A DNA stretch of 64,000 bases from assembly GCF_001939735.1 (NCBI RefSeq), contig NZ_MJIL01000095.1, positions 17,635 to 81,634 on the forward strand, written 5' to 3'. The position numbers were made by a program, and so were the translations under genes. The number at the start of each line of letters is the position of its first letter. Within the stretch, counting starts at the first letter, position 1. The notes under the pieces are model-generated. The model worked only from the letters and a program-made list of their open reading frames with translations. It was not told the origin of the DNA and did not search any database. This DNA comes from Photobacterium proteolyticum (GTDB lineage Bacteria; Pseudomonadota; Gammaproteobacteria; Enterobacterales; Vibrionaceae). Of the stretch, positions 1 through 8,530 are shown piece by piece.

Positions 1-12
1 CACTCCCAAAGG

Positions 13-110
13 GCGAGTTTACTTGGCTTCTATGCGTTGTTACCGATTATTAATTTAGAGCCACTAGATTTTCTAATCGGTGCCTAGCCTAGTAGCCAAG
101 TAATTCTCGC
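13..110. repeat. Nested palindromic repeat element
   Basis: Two pairs of complementary arms are nested. The outer arms are 13-28 (GCGAGTTTACTTGGCT) and 94-110, whose reverse complement differs only by one extra base and one or two substitutions. The inner arms are 42-49 (ACCGATTA) and 74-81 (TAATCGGT). The whole can fold into one long two-storey stem on either strand. No coding sequence overlaps it. The size and symmetry fit a REP- or MITE-like intergenic repeat, but only this copy is in the window, so its repetitive nature is inferred. Confidence 0.5.
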
Positions 111-118
111 TGAAACGA

Positions 119-142
119 GCATCTTGAGGTAGTTTGGGTATA
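119..142 (+). repeat. 24-bp dispersed repeat, copy A
   Basis: This is the first of three related 24-mers ending in GGGTATA. It differs at one position from the copy at 37761-37784 and at four from 37792-37815. It lies directly beside the nested palindrome, and all copies are intergenic. The function is unknown. Confidence 0.55.
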
Positions 143-165
143 GCATGAGAGCGCCTTCATGCTAT
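140..165. terminator. Hairpin downstream of ltaE
   Basis: Perfect 9-bp stem ATAGCATGA/TCATGCTAT with an 8-nt loop. It starts 21 bases beyond the ltaE stop on the minus strand. There is no clear T-tract, so it may be a repeat-associated hairpin or an mRNA-stabilising structure rather than a true intrinsic terminator. Confidence 0.35.
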
Positions 166-185
166 CTGCAACTATAATGACTTAA

Positions 186-1196
186 TTACTCCATTGCTTT
201 TTTCAAAGCGGCGATAAATTTGTCGATATCTTCGCGACTGATATCCAGGTGAGTGACCAATCGCATCGGGTTTCCCGCACTGATTAAGATTCCTTGCTCT
301 TTTAGCGCTGCGACTAGCTGGGCTTGATCGATGTTTTTATCGACCTTAGCAAAGAGCATATTGGTGGTTACATGATCGATGTTAACCTCAAAACCATCGA
401 CTTCAGTGAGTTGTTTAGCAAGGTATTTAGCATTTGCGTGGTCGTCAGCAAGACGGTCGATGTTTTCTGTCAGCGCGATCTTGCCGGCTGCGGCCAGAAT
501 ACCTGCCTGGCGCATGCCGCCACCCAGGACTTTTCGCCAACGGCGTGCTTTTTTGATTAGTGAGGCGTCGCCAAGAAGCAGTGAGCCGACAGGGGCTCCC
601 AAACCTTTGGACAAGCAGATCGTCATCGAGTCAAAGTGTTTAGAGATTTCCGTAATATCGACACCTAAGGCGATAGCTGCGTTATAGACACGAGCGCCGT
701 CTAGATGAAGCTTTAATCCATGCAAATCGACAAACTCTCGAGCCTGCTGCAGGTAGGAAAGCGGTAGGACTTTACCATTGATGGTGTTCTCAATACTCAA
801 TAGCTTGGTGCGGGCAAAATGCGCATCATCCGGTTTTATGGCTGCGGCTAATTTATTAAAACACAGGCTACCGTCTTTCTCATTCTCAATAGGCTGAGGC
901 TGGATAGAACCCAGAACCGCAGCACCGCCTCCTTCAAACTGGTAGTTATGTGCCTGCTGACCACAAAGGTATTCATCTCCTCGCTCACAGTGTGCCATTA
1001 ATGCGAGCAGGTTGGCTTGTGTTCCGGAACTGCAAAATAGTGCTGCTTCAAAACCGTGTCGTTTTGCCGCCCACAGCTCCAGATCGTTAACCGTTGGATC
1101 ATCGCTGTACACGTCATCACCGACTGGTGCATTAGCGATAGCCTGACGCATTGCAAGCGATGGCTGAGTAACAGTATCTGAGCGAAAATCTATCAT
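186..1196 (-). CDS. ltaE: Low-specificity L-threonine aldolase
   Basis: PLP enzyme that cleaves L-threonine and L-allo-threonine to glycine and acetaldehyde in the cytoplasm. The 336-residue product has the family's opening with RSDTVT at residues 5-10, the S-G-T-Q cofactor-phosphate motif near 57-60, the HLDGAR aspartate motif near 164-169 and the Schiff-base lysine in LSKGLG at Lys197. The length is typical of the beta-eliminating-lyase/threonine aldolase family. The ATG is preceded by AAGGA at good spacing. It is transcribed alone, and the hairpin at 140-165 lies just after the stop. The assignment is firm; the biological substrate preference cannot be read from sequence. Confidence 0.93.
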   Translation of the reverse strand: MIDFRSDTVTQPSLAMRQAIANAPVGDDVYSDDPTVNDLELWAAKRHGFEAALFCSSGTQANLLALMAHCERGDEYLCGQQAHNYQFEGGGAAVLGSIQPQPIENEKDGSLCFNKLAAAIKPDDAHFARTKLLSIENTINGKVLPLSYLQQAREFVDLHGLKLHLDGARVYNAAIALGVDITEISKHFDSMTICLSKGLGAPVGSLLLGDASLIKKARRWRKVLGGGMRQAGILAAAGKIALTENIDRLADDHANAKYLAKQLTEVDGFEVNIDHVTTNMLFAKVDKNIDQAQLVAALKEQGILISAGNPMRLVTHLDISREDIDKFIAALKKAME

Positions 1197-1398
1197 TACT
1201 TCGTCCTTAGGGTGCTTAACTGATTATCGTAATTAGGAATCTATCGAATGATTCATCTAATAGTGATTATATGGCTACATACTGTGATCTAAATCAAGCT
1301 TAACAGTGAATGATTGTGTTGTTTTTGTGAATCTTTATCGAGGGGGCTATATCTTGGCTAAAATATAAACAGGTTGGTTGAAGATGGAGGCAGAGATC

Positions 1399-1701
1399 AT
1401 GTTAGCTGAATGTCGGCAGTTTGTTCTGCCGGGTCATAATGAGTTACACGCTGAAGTAACCGTTATTCCGACCGGGGAGTTAGAGGTAAACATTAAGGAG
1501 AATAATAATAGCCTTAAGGCTGATTTTGATGAGTTATATTTCTATTCAGCCGGTAAGGAAACTGAATTGGTTTGCCGTGACCAATTAGGTGCAGAATCTG
1601 TTCGGTGGCATCTAAATCTTGCAAATGATGATGCCAGAGAGCTAGCGAAACTGATCGAATCTGCTGAAGAAGAATATGAGACCTTAATGCGCGACCTGTG
1701 A
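1399..1701 (+). CDS. Small hypothetical protein (100 aa)
   Basis: I do not recognise this protein. It is acidic and soluble, with no signal peptide or membrane span. The C-terminal third is predicted helical and Glu-rich. The frame is open from a TTG at 1378, with ATGs at 1384 and 1399. I chose 1399 because GGAGG at 1386-1390 sits 8 bases before it. A clean intrinsic terminator follows the stop, which supports a real single-gene transcript. Confidence 0.65.
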   Translation: MLAECRQFVLPGHNELHAEVTVIPTGELEVNIKENNNSLKADFDELYFYSAGKETELVCRDQLGAESVRWHLNLANDDARELAKLIESAEEEYETLMRDL

Positions 1702-1740
1702 TAAACCGTTCTGATCTGGTGGTTCCTCAGAGAGACTGTC

Positions 1741-1772
1741 CAAAGCCTTGCTTATTGCAAGGCTTTGTTTTT
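1741..1772 (+). terminator. Intrinsic terminator
   Basis: Perfect 11-bp stem CAAAGCCTTGC/GCAAGGCTTTG with a 5-nt loop, followed by TTTTT. It ends the 1399-1701 transcript just before the convergent LysR gene. Confidence 0.85.
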
Positions 1773-1780
1773 ATTTGCTG

Positions 1781-2662
1781 TTATGAAAGTAATGTGCGGA
1801 TTTGTCTCATGAAGAAATCATACCGCTTGGGCAATGGGCGATGCTTTTTTCTGATCAGGTATAAGTTTTCATATACAGGCTTATCCAATGAAACTACATG
1901 GATTTTAGTTTGCAGAGGAAAGCAGGTTACGGCTTTTTCAGGCAGTACGGTATAGCCAAGCCCCAGTGAAACGGGGAGCAGGATCTGGTTGAGCTGATTG
2001 ATATAGCCAGCAACTTTTAATGAATCGATGCTATTAAAGCTATGATCAAAATTAGCCTGAATAATTTGCCTTACGTAATGTTCGCCGTCAGGGTGGTTAA
2101 TAAATCCAAGCTGGTTTAACTGTTCCATATTAATGACAACCTTTTCCATACCAGCGGGAATAACTAGGCATAATTGCTCGGCACCTACTTTTTCTTGCTC
2201 TAATTCTGGAATGGCTACATTTTGCGTAATTATGCCAAGTTCAATTTGGTTGGTATTCAGGTTATCAAGGATCCGCTTGTTCGGAGCTGCCTCAAGTTGA
2301 ATGGCGAGGTTAGGGTGAGTTTGCTGGTGCTTGAGGAAATGCGGATAAAGATATGTCGCAAGCGAGCCTGAACAAGCAATACGACATTCACCCGTGAAAG
2401 GATCATCATTCTGCAGTGCTTGAAACAGTGCTAGCTCATCGTCACGTCTTCGCCGGGCGTAATGGTACAACGTTTCGCCAGCCGGGGTTAGCTCAAACCG
2501 TTTACCAAACCGTTCTAGTAAAGGCGTACCGGTTTGCGCCTCCAGCTTCTTGATATGCTGGCTGACGCCTGGTTGGGTCATAAAGAGTTTTTCTGCCGTC
2601 TGGGTGAAGTGTCCCACCTCGACCAGAGTAATGAAGGTTTGTAGCCACTGGGTATTGAGCAT
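1781..2662 (-). CDS. LysR-family transcriptional regulator
   Basis: A 293-residue LysR-type regulator. The winged helix-turn-helix covers about residues 2-60 (LNTQWLQTFITL at the start, then the recognition stretch TQPGVSQHIKKLE), and the periplasmic-binding-protein-like effector domain covers about 90-290. The length is normal. No Shine-Dalgarno sequence is obvious. It is not divergent to a neighbour, as the upstream ATPase gene runs the same way, so no target can be proposed from context. The effector is unknown. Confidence 0.88.
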   Translation of the reverse strand: MLNTQWLQTFITLVEVGHFTQTAEKLFMTQPGVSQHIKKLEAQTGTPLLERFGKRFELTPAGETLYHYARRRRDDELALFQALQNDDPFTGECRIACSGSLATYLYPHFLKHQQTHPNLAIQLEAAPNKRILDNLNTNQIELGIITQNVAIPELEQEKVGAEQLCLVIPAGMEKVVINMEQLNQLGFINHPDGEHYVRQIIQANFDHSFNSIDSLKVAGYINQLNQILLPVSLGLGYTVLPEKAVTCFPLQTKIHVVSLDKPVYENLYLIRKKHRPLPKRYDFFMRQIRTLLS

Positions 2663-2757
2663 GACAAAATTGAGAACAAAATATTATGATAACAAGGATA
2701 TTTGATAATTTTTGTTTTTCAAGTTTTTAAGTCCTCAATTGGTTATAGGGCTTTTTG

Positions 2758-3921
2758 TTATTTATCCGACCAATACCAGGCAGGCTCGTCCAGCATGCCT
2801 TGACCGCGAATATTCGTTTGCCCAAGCTCCTTGTCCAATTCGATGGCATGGCAATCTGGGTGCTGGTTTAGTGCCGCTATCAGGCGACTTGCGTGGGAGA
2901 CAACCCATATCTGGGAGCTTTCCGAAGCATGGATAATGAGCTTGGCCAATGCCGGGAGCAGATCGGGGTGCAGGCTGGTTTCAGGCTCGTTCAATACCAT
3001 TAGGCTGGGTGGGCGAGGGGTAAGCAGTGCCGCAACCAACAGCAAGTAACTGAGTGTCCCGTCAGAAAGCTCGCTACCTGTCAGTGGGCGTAATAATCCT
3101 TCTTGATAGAACTCCAGCGAAAATCGTCCATCTTGGTGCTGAACAATACTGATACTTGCGCCAGGAAAAGCATCATTGATGGCTTTGTCGAGGGCCTGCT
3201 TGTCACCGATTTCACGAATTGTCTGCAAGGCGGCGGCCAGATCTCTACCGTCATGATGCAGGACAGGCGTGCGTGTCCCGAGTTGTGGCTGCCGGGCTGG
3301 TGCCTCTTTGTCGGTACGGAAGTGATCATAGAATCGCCAGCTGCGAATTCGCTCTCGCATATGGAAAACTTCAGGTGCCGTAGTAGGATCAGCAATCTGA
3401 TCGAACATACTGTTAAAATGGCTGATATGTTGTGAAGCGACTTTCCAGCTTCTATTCTCGCGGATTTTTATGAGCGGCCCCTGACGAGCCACTAGCTGGG
3501 TTGCCGGGCGGTAGAATGGCCCGCTCCAGATACTTTCCTGTTTAATTTCAGGATCAAGGCGAAATGCGGAGCGAGACGGCTCAGGTAATCCCAGGGAGAT
3601 CGAGTAGCCGAAATCCTCGGTAGAAAAACCGAGTCGTAGCCGTTTGACTTCTTTCCTGACAACATCCTGAATCGGTACTTCACCGCGGCGCATCGCAGGT
3701 GACAGGCTTTCTGGCCCTGCCCAGAAGGTTGAATCCAGTCCGCCCTCGGCAGCCAATGAGTTGACAACACCACCTTGTGCCGTATCAGCCAATAACCGAA
3801 GCGCCCGGTACAAGTTGGATTTACCGCTGCCATTTGCTCCGGTAATCACATTAAGTGGGCCGAGCGGCATCGTTAGCTGAAGGATGGAGCGGTAGTTACT
3901 GATAGATAAGGTGGTGATCAT
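2758..3921 (-). CDS. AAA_21-type predicted ATPase (RecF/SMC-like)
   Basis: P-loop ATPase of the RecF/ABC-like AAA_21 group, 387 residues from the chosen ATG. The Walker A motif GANGSGKS is at residues 28-35. The ABC-like signature region (SELSDGTLSYL) is in the last third. The Walker B region reads VLNEPETSLHP near 309-318, where the usual Asp is Asn, as is common in this family, and a switch His follows in VVSHAS. The frame stays open to 4008, but family proteins start near MITTLSISNYRS, so I place the start at 3921. The partner and biological role are unknown. It is not next to a TOPRIM or nuclease gene, so a defence role has no support here. Confidence 0.8.
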   Translation of the reverse strand: MITTLSISNYRSILQLTMPLGPLNVITGANGSGKSNLYRALRLLADTAQGGVVNSLAAEGGLDSTFWAGPESLSPAMRRGEVPIQDVVRKEVKRLRLGFSTEDFGYSISLGLPEPSRSAFRLDPEIKQESIWSGPFYRPATQLVARQGPLIKIRENRSWKVASQHISHFNSMFDQIADPTTAPEVFHMRERIRSWRFYDHFRTDKEAPARQPQLGTRTPVLHHDGRDLAAALQTIREIGDKQALDKAINDAFPGASISIVQHQDGRFSLEFYQEGLLRPLTGSELSDGTLSYLLLVAALLTPRPPSLMVLNEPETSLHPDLLPALAKLIIHASESSQIWVVSHASRLIAALNQHPDCHAIELDKELGQTNIRGQGMLDEPAWYWSDK

Positions 3922-4081
3922 TACTGGGCCTGTATAAATAAACAGTAATCGTGATGTTAGTGTAAAACGAATAAGAGAGCAACTTTTCTTTATGAATGTT
4001 GTGTTCATGTTTGATTCATTTTCATTCAGCTAGACTGCAAACCATAGAAATGAAGATGACTGAGAAACAAAGAGGCTCAAT

Positions 4082-4372
4082 ATGAAGAATTTTGTAGCAA
4101 GCGTTCTGGCACTTGTTGTTGGTTTTTTCACGGTGACATTTGCAGCGATTATGGGATTGTTCATTGGGATAGCAGCGCTTATCGCCCGACCATTTATTAA
4201 AAAGAAGGTCGAAGCCGCATATGCCGAAGCCGTTAAACAACAGGGCGGCGATTATACTGCCAATTCAACAGTGATTGACGGTGAATATGATGACATCACC
4301 AACAGGTCTCAGGCACAAAGCCAGAGCCAAACGGGCAATCACCACATGAACCAGATGGCTCAGTCACTTTAA
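4082..4372 (+). CDS. Small membrane protein (96 aa)
   Basis: Unrecognised. One long hydrophobic segment, about residues 5-38, may form one or two tight spans. It is followed by a basic KKK stretch and a Gln/Ser/Asn-rich hydrophilic tail. GAGG lies upstream of the ATG, and a strong terminator follows the stop. This pattern supports a real monocistronic gene for an inner-membrane protein with a cytoplasmic tail. Confidence 0.65.
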   Translation: MKNFVASVLALVVGFFTVTFAAIMGLFIGIAALIARPFIKKKVEAAYAEAVKQQGGDYTANSTVIDGEYDDITNRSQAQSQSQTGNHHMNQMAQSL

Positions 4373-4396
4373 TCTAATAATTTCCAATTAAGCATT

Positions 4397-4432
4397 AAAA
4401 AACGCCAGCGATAGTATTCGCTGGCGTTTTTT
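4397..4432 (+). terminator. Intrinsic terminator
   Basis: 11-bp stem AACGCCAGCGA/TCGCTGGCGTT with a 6-nt loop, then a T-tract. It terminates the 4082-4372 gene. The A-run on its other side means it may also serve the convergent chemoreceptor gene. Confidence 0.88.
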
Positions 4433-4471
4433 CTTATCTTGAGCTGCCGGTTTTAAGGGGGACAGCTTCTC

Positions 4472-6349
4472 TTAGATCCTAAACTTGCTTACCTCGGAGT
4501 TAAGATGCTGCGCGATGTCATTAAGCTCTTCAGACATCTTCTGAGCATCCTGTGCTTCGGTAGAAAGCTGATCAGAGACATCATTGACTGCCTGAGTATT
4601 GCGGCTAATTTCATCGGTTACGGCACGTTGCTCTTCGGCGGCACTTGAGATCTGGGTCGCCATGTCAGAGATATGCTGAATAGACTCGGTAATGCGCTCA
4701 AGGGCATTGGTTGCATTCTTGGCATCATCAACACTGCTCGTGGCCAGAGACTGGCTCTGTTGCATGGTTTCAACCGCGCTGTGAGTGTTGCGTTGCAGTG
4801 TTTCAATCATGCCACGGATTTCTTCGGTTGAGCTATGGGTGCGCTGAGACAGGACGCGAACCTCATCAGCAACGACAGCAAAGCCACGGCCTTGTTCGCC
4901 GGCACGGGCTGCTTCGATGGCTGCATTGAGGGCAAGTAAGTTTGTCTGCTCGGCGATATCCTGAATAGTGGACAGAATCGCGTTGATGCCCTGCGCGTTG
5001 TTCTCAAGTTCTTTAATGATGCTTGCGGCATCTTCAACATGGTCGGCAAGGTAAGTGATCGATTGCTGGTTTCGGCTGATCACCTGCTTGCCTTCATTGC
5101 AGTTATCTTGAGAGGCAACTGCAGCCCCGGCAGTTTGCTCGGCGTGGCTGGCGACTTCTTGTGCCGTCGCTGACATTTCATGGATCGCCGTTGCAATTTG
5201 AGAAATCTCGTTTTGTTGCAGGTTTAACGCTTCGCTGGTTTGTAATGCCAGCTCGTGGCTATCTTTGGCCTGTTGTGAAAGATGTTCCGATGAGCCAGAG
5301 ATACCTGTAATAGAAACGTGCAGCTTTTCAATGAATGCATTGACGTGCTGCCCAAGGCGACCGATTTCATCGTCTTGATCGAAGTTAAGGCGGCGAGTCA
5401 GATCACCGTTGCCGTGCGAGAGATCAGCCATGGCTTCAGAAAGGGTATCGAGCGGCTTCATTGCACGTGAAATAAGAGCCGTCGCTACACCTAATACTAA
5501 TACCAACTGGATAATAGCGCTGATGATGGCATCGATAAGTGCTTCGCTAACATGAGCGAAAGCAACTGATTTATCGAGTACTAGCGAGAAGTACCAGTCC
5601 GTACCAGGAACTTGCTGAATACTCACCAGGCTATCGACGCCCGATACATTCAGTGTGACAAGGTCACTCTGCGATGCCACTTTACGGATAAGGCTAGCAT
5701 TGAATGCCGGGTTCATCTCCGAGGTCGGCTGGAGCGTCAGAGATTGGTTAGGGTGGGCGATTATCGTTCCCTCATCGTTGAACAAAGTGGCAAAAACGCC
5801 GTTCTGATTAATGGCAAGAATATCTTTCACCAAGGCATCAATAGACACATCACCGGCAATAACACCGCTGTTCATCTGGGCATTGAACGGCTGAGCAATG
5901 GTAATAACCAGCTTTCCAGAGGAGGCGTCGTTGTAAGGTGTGGTAACAACGAGCCCATTTGCAGCAGTAGCATCTTTGTACCAAGGTCTTTGACGCGGAT
6001 CGTAGCCAGCAGGAAAGTCGACAGGTTTTCCTGTGATCATATTCCCTTGGCGAGTACCAGCGTAGACCAAATCAAAATCACCGGAGGTAATAGCCTGAGC
6101 CAAAGCGGCCGTCGGTTCGGCATTTTGATTAAAGCTGTCGATCGAGGCCTGGACAATTTTTGTTTTACTCTCAAGCCACTGGCTGATCGAACTGATATTT
6201 GATTGAGTTAGTGAATTAGCTAACTGTTGGGTTGAACGGTTAGCTTCTTCAGTCAGTCGCTCGCTGGTAAGCCATGTTTGCACAGCGGCGATAAGAAGAA
6301 TGATTCCTGCAAATGTAAGGGAAAGTTTGTTTTTAATAGAAAGGTTCAA
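4472..6349 (-). CDS. Methyl-accepting chemotaxis protein (dCACHE type)
   Basis: A 625-residue transmembrane chemoreceptor. There is an N-terminal membrane span (about 8-25), a large periplasmic sensor region (about 30-275) with the dCACHE-like patterns RQRPWYKDA and a second Cache lobe, a second span (about 276-297), HAMP, and a cytoplasmic coiled coil. The coiled coil contains the highly conserved tip EQTNLLALNAAIEAARAGEQ. The signal passes to CheA/CheW. No CheR-docking pentapeptide is visible at the C terminus. The start codon is TTG (6347-6349) with a weak GAACGG upstream; it gives the normal MNLSIKNKL opening. The ligand is not predictable, though dCACHE receptors often bind amino acids. 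Confidence 0.92.
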   Translation of the reverse strand: MNLSIKNKLSLTFAGIILLIAAVQTWLTSERLTEEANRSTQQLANSLTQSNISSISQWLESKTKIVQASIDSFNQNAEPTAALAQAITSGDFDLVYAGTRQGNMITGKPVDFPAGYDPRQRPWYKDATAANGLVVTTPYNDASSGKLVITIAQPFNAQMNSGVIAGDVSIDALVKDILAINQNGVFATLFNDEGTIIAHPNQSLTLQPTSEMNPAFNASLIRKVASQSDLVTLNVSGVDSLVSIQQVPGTDWYFSLVLDKSVAFAHVSEALIDAIISAIIQLVLVLGVATALISRAMKPLDTLSEAMADLSHGNGDLTRRLNFDQDDEIGRLGQHVNAFIEKLHVSITGISGSSEHLSQQAKDSHELALQTSEALNLQQNEISQIATAIHEMSATAQEVASHAEQTAGAAVASQDNCNEGKQVISRNQQSITYLADHVEDAASIIKELENNAQGINAILSTIQDIAEQTNLLALNAAIEAARAGEQGRGFAVVADEVRVLSQRTHSSTEEIRGMIETLQRNTHSAVETMQQSQSLATSSVDDAKNATNALERITESIQHISDMATQISSAAEEQRAVTDEISRNTQAVNDVSDQLSTEAQDAQKMSEELNDIAQHLNSEVSKFRI

Positions 6350-6802
6350 ACTACCGTTCCTCTCGGTTTTTGGTACTTATGTACTGCATCGTATGTGTTA
6401 TCCATTCATCAAAAAATGGTATTCGCTTGTTATTGAACATGTTGCGGGGATAATTGCCCTGATGTTCTTGTCATGCCATTTCTTGCGGTATTTTGTCACA
6501 AATTTGACTATTGTTGGACTTTTATAATGTGGAATTTTCACGATATTAAGTGTTTTCAGCTTAAAAAGATTATTGATATCTTGCTTGAGATGTGATGGTT
6601 AATCATACGTATGGTGTGCTGGATGAGCAGCGTTGGCGTGGGTTGAGTGGTTATTGAGCAGGGTTAGGGCGTGCAGCTCTGTTATTTAATGCGAAAGGAG
6701 AAGTGGCATATTTTAGTCAATGCTATTTACTGCAACTCTGTGCTCAGTGCCGATGGTTTGTTTATTGGTTGGCGTCAAAAAAATGGTGTTAATTCTTTGT
6801 TG
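6350..6802. other. Intergenic region without recognised gene
   Basis: This 453-base gap lies between the chemoreceptor start and the next minus-strand gene's stop. I found only a 20-codon frame near 6593 without a proper ribosome binding site. No convincing terminator or flagellar sigma-28 promoter was recognised. Confidence 0.5.
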
Positions 6803-7330
6803 TCAGTTTCGGTAGTGTTGATTTAGGCAGCCAAGGAAGTCATTAAGATCTTTGTTGTTGGCGGTGAAATGATATCGCTTGTTAGAGGCTCGAAGTTCAA
6901 GGTGTCCTTTGTCTTGTTTTACCAGCTTAGTAAACACATCAAAAGCTTGTTTGTCGCTGGTTCCACCTAACATGACCAATCGTGTAACACTGTATTCATC
7001 TCTTTTCTTTCGCCAGTTCGCGGTGAAAATTTCTACGGGCTGTCCCATGCGATAATAGCTAATATTTTCGAACCCTTGAGGATGATTGATATCCGCTTTT
7101 ATTGCTACGTAGCGCTGCCTGTGGATGTTATCCGTGATCATTGCAAGTTGGAGACTGCTTTCGAATTTTTTGTTTTCATTTTTCGTCAGGTGGTACAGAT
7201 CAAGGCGACAGCTTTTTTCATTCAGCTGGGTTGTGCTGGTTGGAAGTAACTCTGCTTGAGTGTGAAAAGAGAACACGTAGAGGAAAAGAGTCGCCTTTTT
7301 GAACCAACGCATGAAAATGAAACAACACAT
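6803..7330 (-). CDS. Hypothetical exported protein (175 aa)
   Basis: Unrecognised. The N terminus (basic RWFKK, a hydrophobic ATLFLYVFSF core and a cleavage-like HTQA|E) looks like a signal peptide, so a periplasmic or outer-membrane location is likely. The mature part is rich in beta-type sequence and holds two Cys, in SCRLDL and LGCLNQ near the two ends, that could form a disulphide. An ATG at 7312 also fits the signal peptide. I kept 7330 because AGGGG lies upstream of it. No operon partner. Confidence 0.6.
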   Translation of the reverse strand: MCCFIFMRWFKKATLFLYVFSFHTQAELLPTSTTQLNEKSCRLDLYHLTKNENKKFESSLQLAMITDNIHRQRYVAIKADINHPQGFENISYYRMGQPVEIFTANWRKKRDEYSVTRLVMLGGTSDKQAFDVFTKLVKQDKGHLELRASNKRYHFTANNKDLNDFLGCLNQHYRN

Positions 7331-7430
7331 ACAGCCTAACCCCTATTTAAGAATGCTCAGGCAAAGCTTAGTAACGGAGTCTCTTTTGTATGTGTCTCAT
7401 TTAAAAAACAAATCGCAAAAAAGCGAATCT

Positions 7431-8408
7431 TTACGGATTGTAAATTTTAGCTTTGACCATTCTGCGGTATTGACTTGGCGTTATGTCAAACTGGCGGTGA
7501 AAGCGGGTCGAAAAGTGGTAGGCGTCTTTATAGCCGACTTGTTCGGCCACATCTTGTACTGACATGCCAAAGTCCCGCAGAAGTTGCTGGGCGGCCTCCA
7601 TTCGTATTTTCTGCAGGTATTGGTGCGGTGATTCTCCTACCTGATCTTTGAATTTGCGATTGAAGCTCCTAAGCGGCAAACCACAATGATCGGCGACATC
7701 CTGTGCGGTGATGCTACTGGATAGTTGTCGTTTCATCCAATCCTGGGCTAAGGCTATGGATTCATCAAACTGGAGCTGGCCGCCAATTTGATAAAAGGGT
7801 TGCTGGGTGGATTTGGATATTTCGTGGCCAAAATGCGTTTCTATAGTTCCTGCGATCTTCTGGCCGAAGTTTTCCGTGATCAGGTAGAGAATCATCTCTG
7901 ACTGCGAGTTGATACTGCCGGTACAAAATAATCCATTGGCCTCAGTAATAGATGCCTGCCTGTTTAGGGTGATAGCCGGATAGCGGGCCGAAAATTGCTC
8001 GTAATAATACCAATGTGTAGTTGCCACCTGATTTGTTAACAGGCCTGTTTCGGCAAGCCAGATAACTCCTGTACCTGTAGCTACAAGCTTGGCACCTTGT
8101 TGGTACTGGCGTTTGAGCCAGGAAATGATTTCAGGATGCTGACGTATAGAGGCCAGCGGATTTCCCCACATTGGCGGTAAAATAACAAGGTCAAATGTAT
8201 TCAAATCATCAAAGGTCGTATCAGGTTGCAGTTTAAGGCCTGCAGGTACTTTGGGTGGATTGAGGGAAGGAGCAACGACTTTGATATCGAAAGGTTTTTT
8301 ACGTTGAAGCTGACGGGGGCGCAAGCTGGCAGCGCTGCTTAGCATTTCAGCGGCAAGAGAGATGCCGGTAATAAGTGCGCGGGGGTATAAAACAAATCCT
8401 ACTCTCAT
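7431..8408 (-). CDS. GlxA-type AraC-family transcriptional regulator
   Basis: 325 residues. The N-terminal DJ-1/PfpI-like (class I glutamine amidotransferase fold) domain spans about 1-195, and the C-terminal AraC double helix-turn-helix spans about 215-315. The typical patterns ITAQDVADHCGLPLRSFNRKFK and DVAEQVGYKDAYHFSTRFHRQF are visible. The DJ-1 domain usually has lost enzymatic activity in this group and acts as a ligand or dimer module. It lies divergent to the FabY-like gene with 122 bases between starts, so regulation of that gene is possible but not shown. The ligand is unknown. Confidence 0.88.
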   Translation of the reverse strand: MRVGFVLYPRALITGISLAAEMLSSAASLRPRQLQRKKPFDIKVVAPSLNPPKVPAGLKLQPDTTFDDLNTFDLVILPPMWGNPLASIRQHPEIISWLKRQYQQGAKLVATGTGVIWLAETGLLTNQVATTHWYYYEQFSARYPAITLNRQASITEANGLFCTGSINSQSEMILYLITENFGQKIAGTIETHFGHEISKSTQQPFYQIGGQLQFDESIALAQDWMKRQLSSSITAQDVADHCGLPLRSFNRKFKDQVGESPHQYLQKIRMEAAQQLLRDFGMSVQDVAEQVGYKDAYHFSTRFHRQFDITPSQYRRMVKAKIYNP

Positions 8409-8530
8409 GATTACATGCCTATTTTGTATATAATGGCTGGATTGTTGGTAATTTTGGCACGAATGCGAGGTGAATGAACAGTGTAAATTGGTACCCTATT
8501 GCCAACTGAATATATTGATGTAGGTTTAGG

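Noticed and set aside
2758..4008. P-loop ATPase as part of an anti-phage defence system
   Set aside because: No nuclease, TOPRIM protein or other effector is adjacent, and the ATPase stands alone next to a LysR gene and a small membrane protein.
5612..6202. 196-codon plus-strand frame inside the chemoreceptor
   Set aside because: It is an antisense shadow of a gene with a complete, recognisable domain structure.
6593..6655. 20-codon frame starting at an ATG in the gap upstream of the chemoreceptor
   Set aside because: Too short, no proper ribosome binding site, no terminator.
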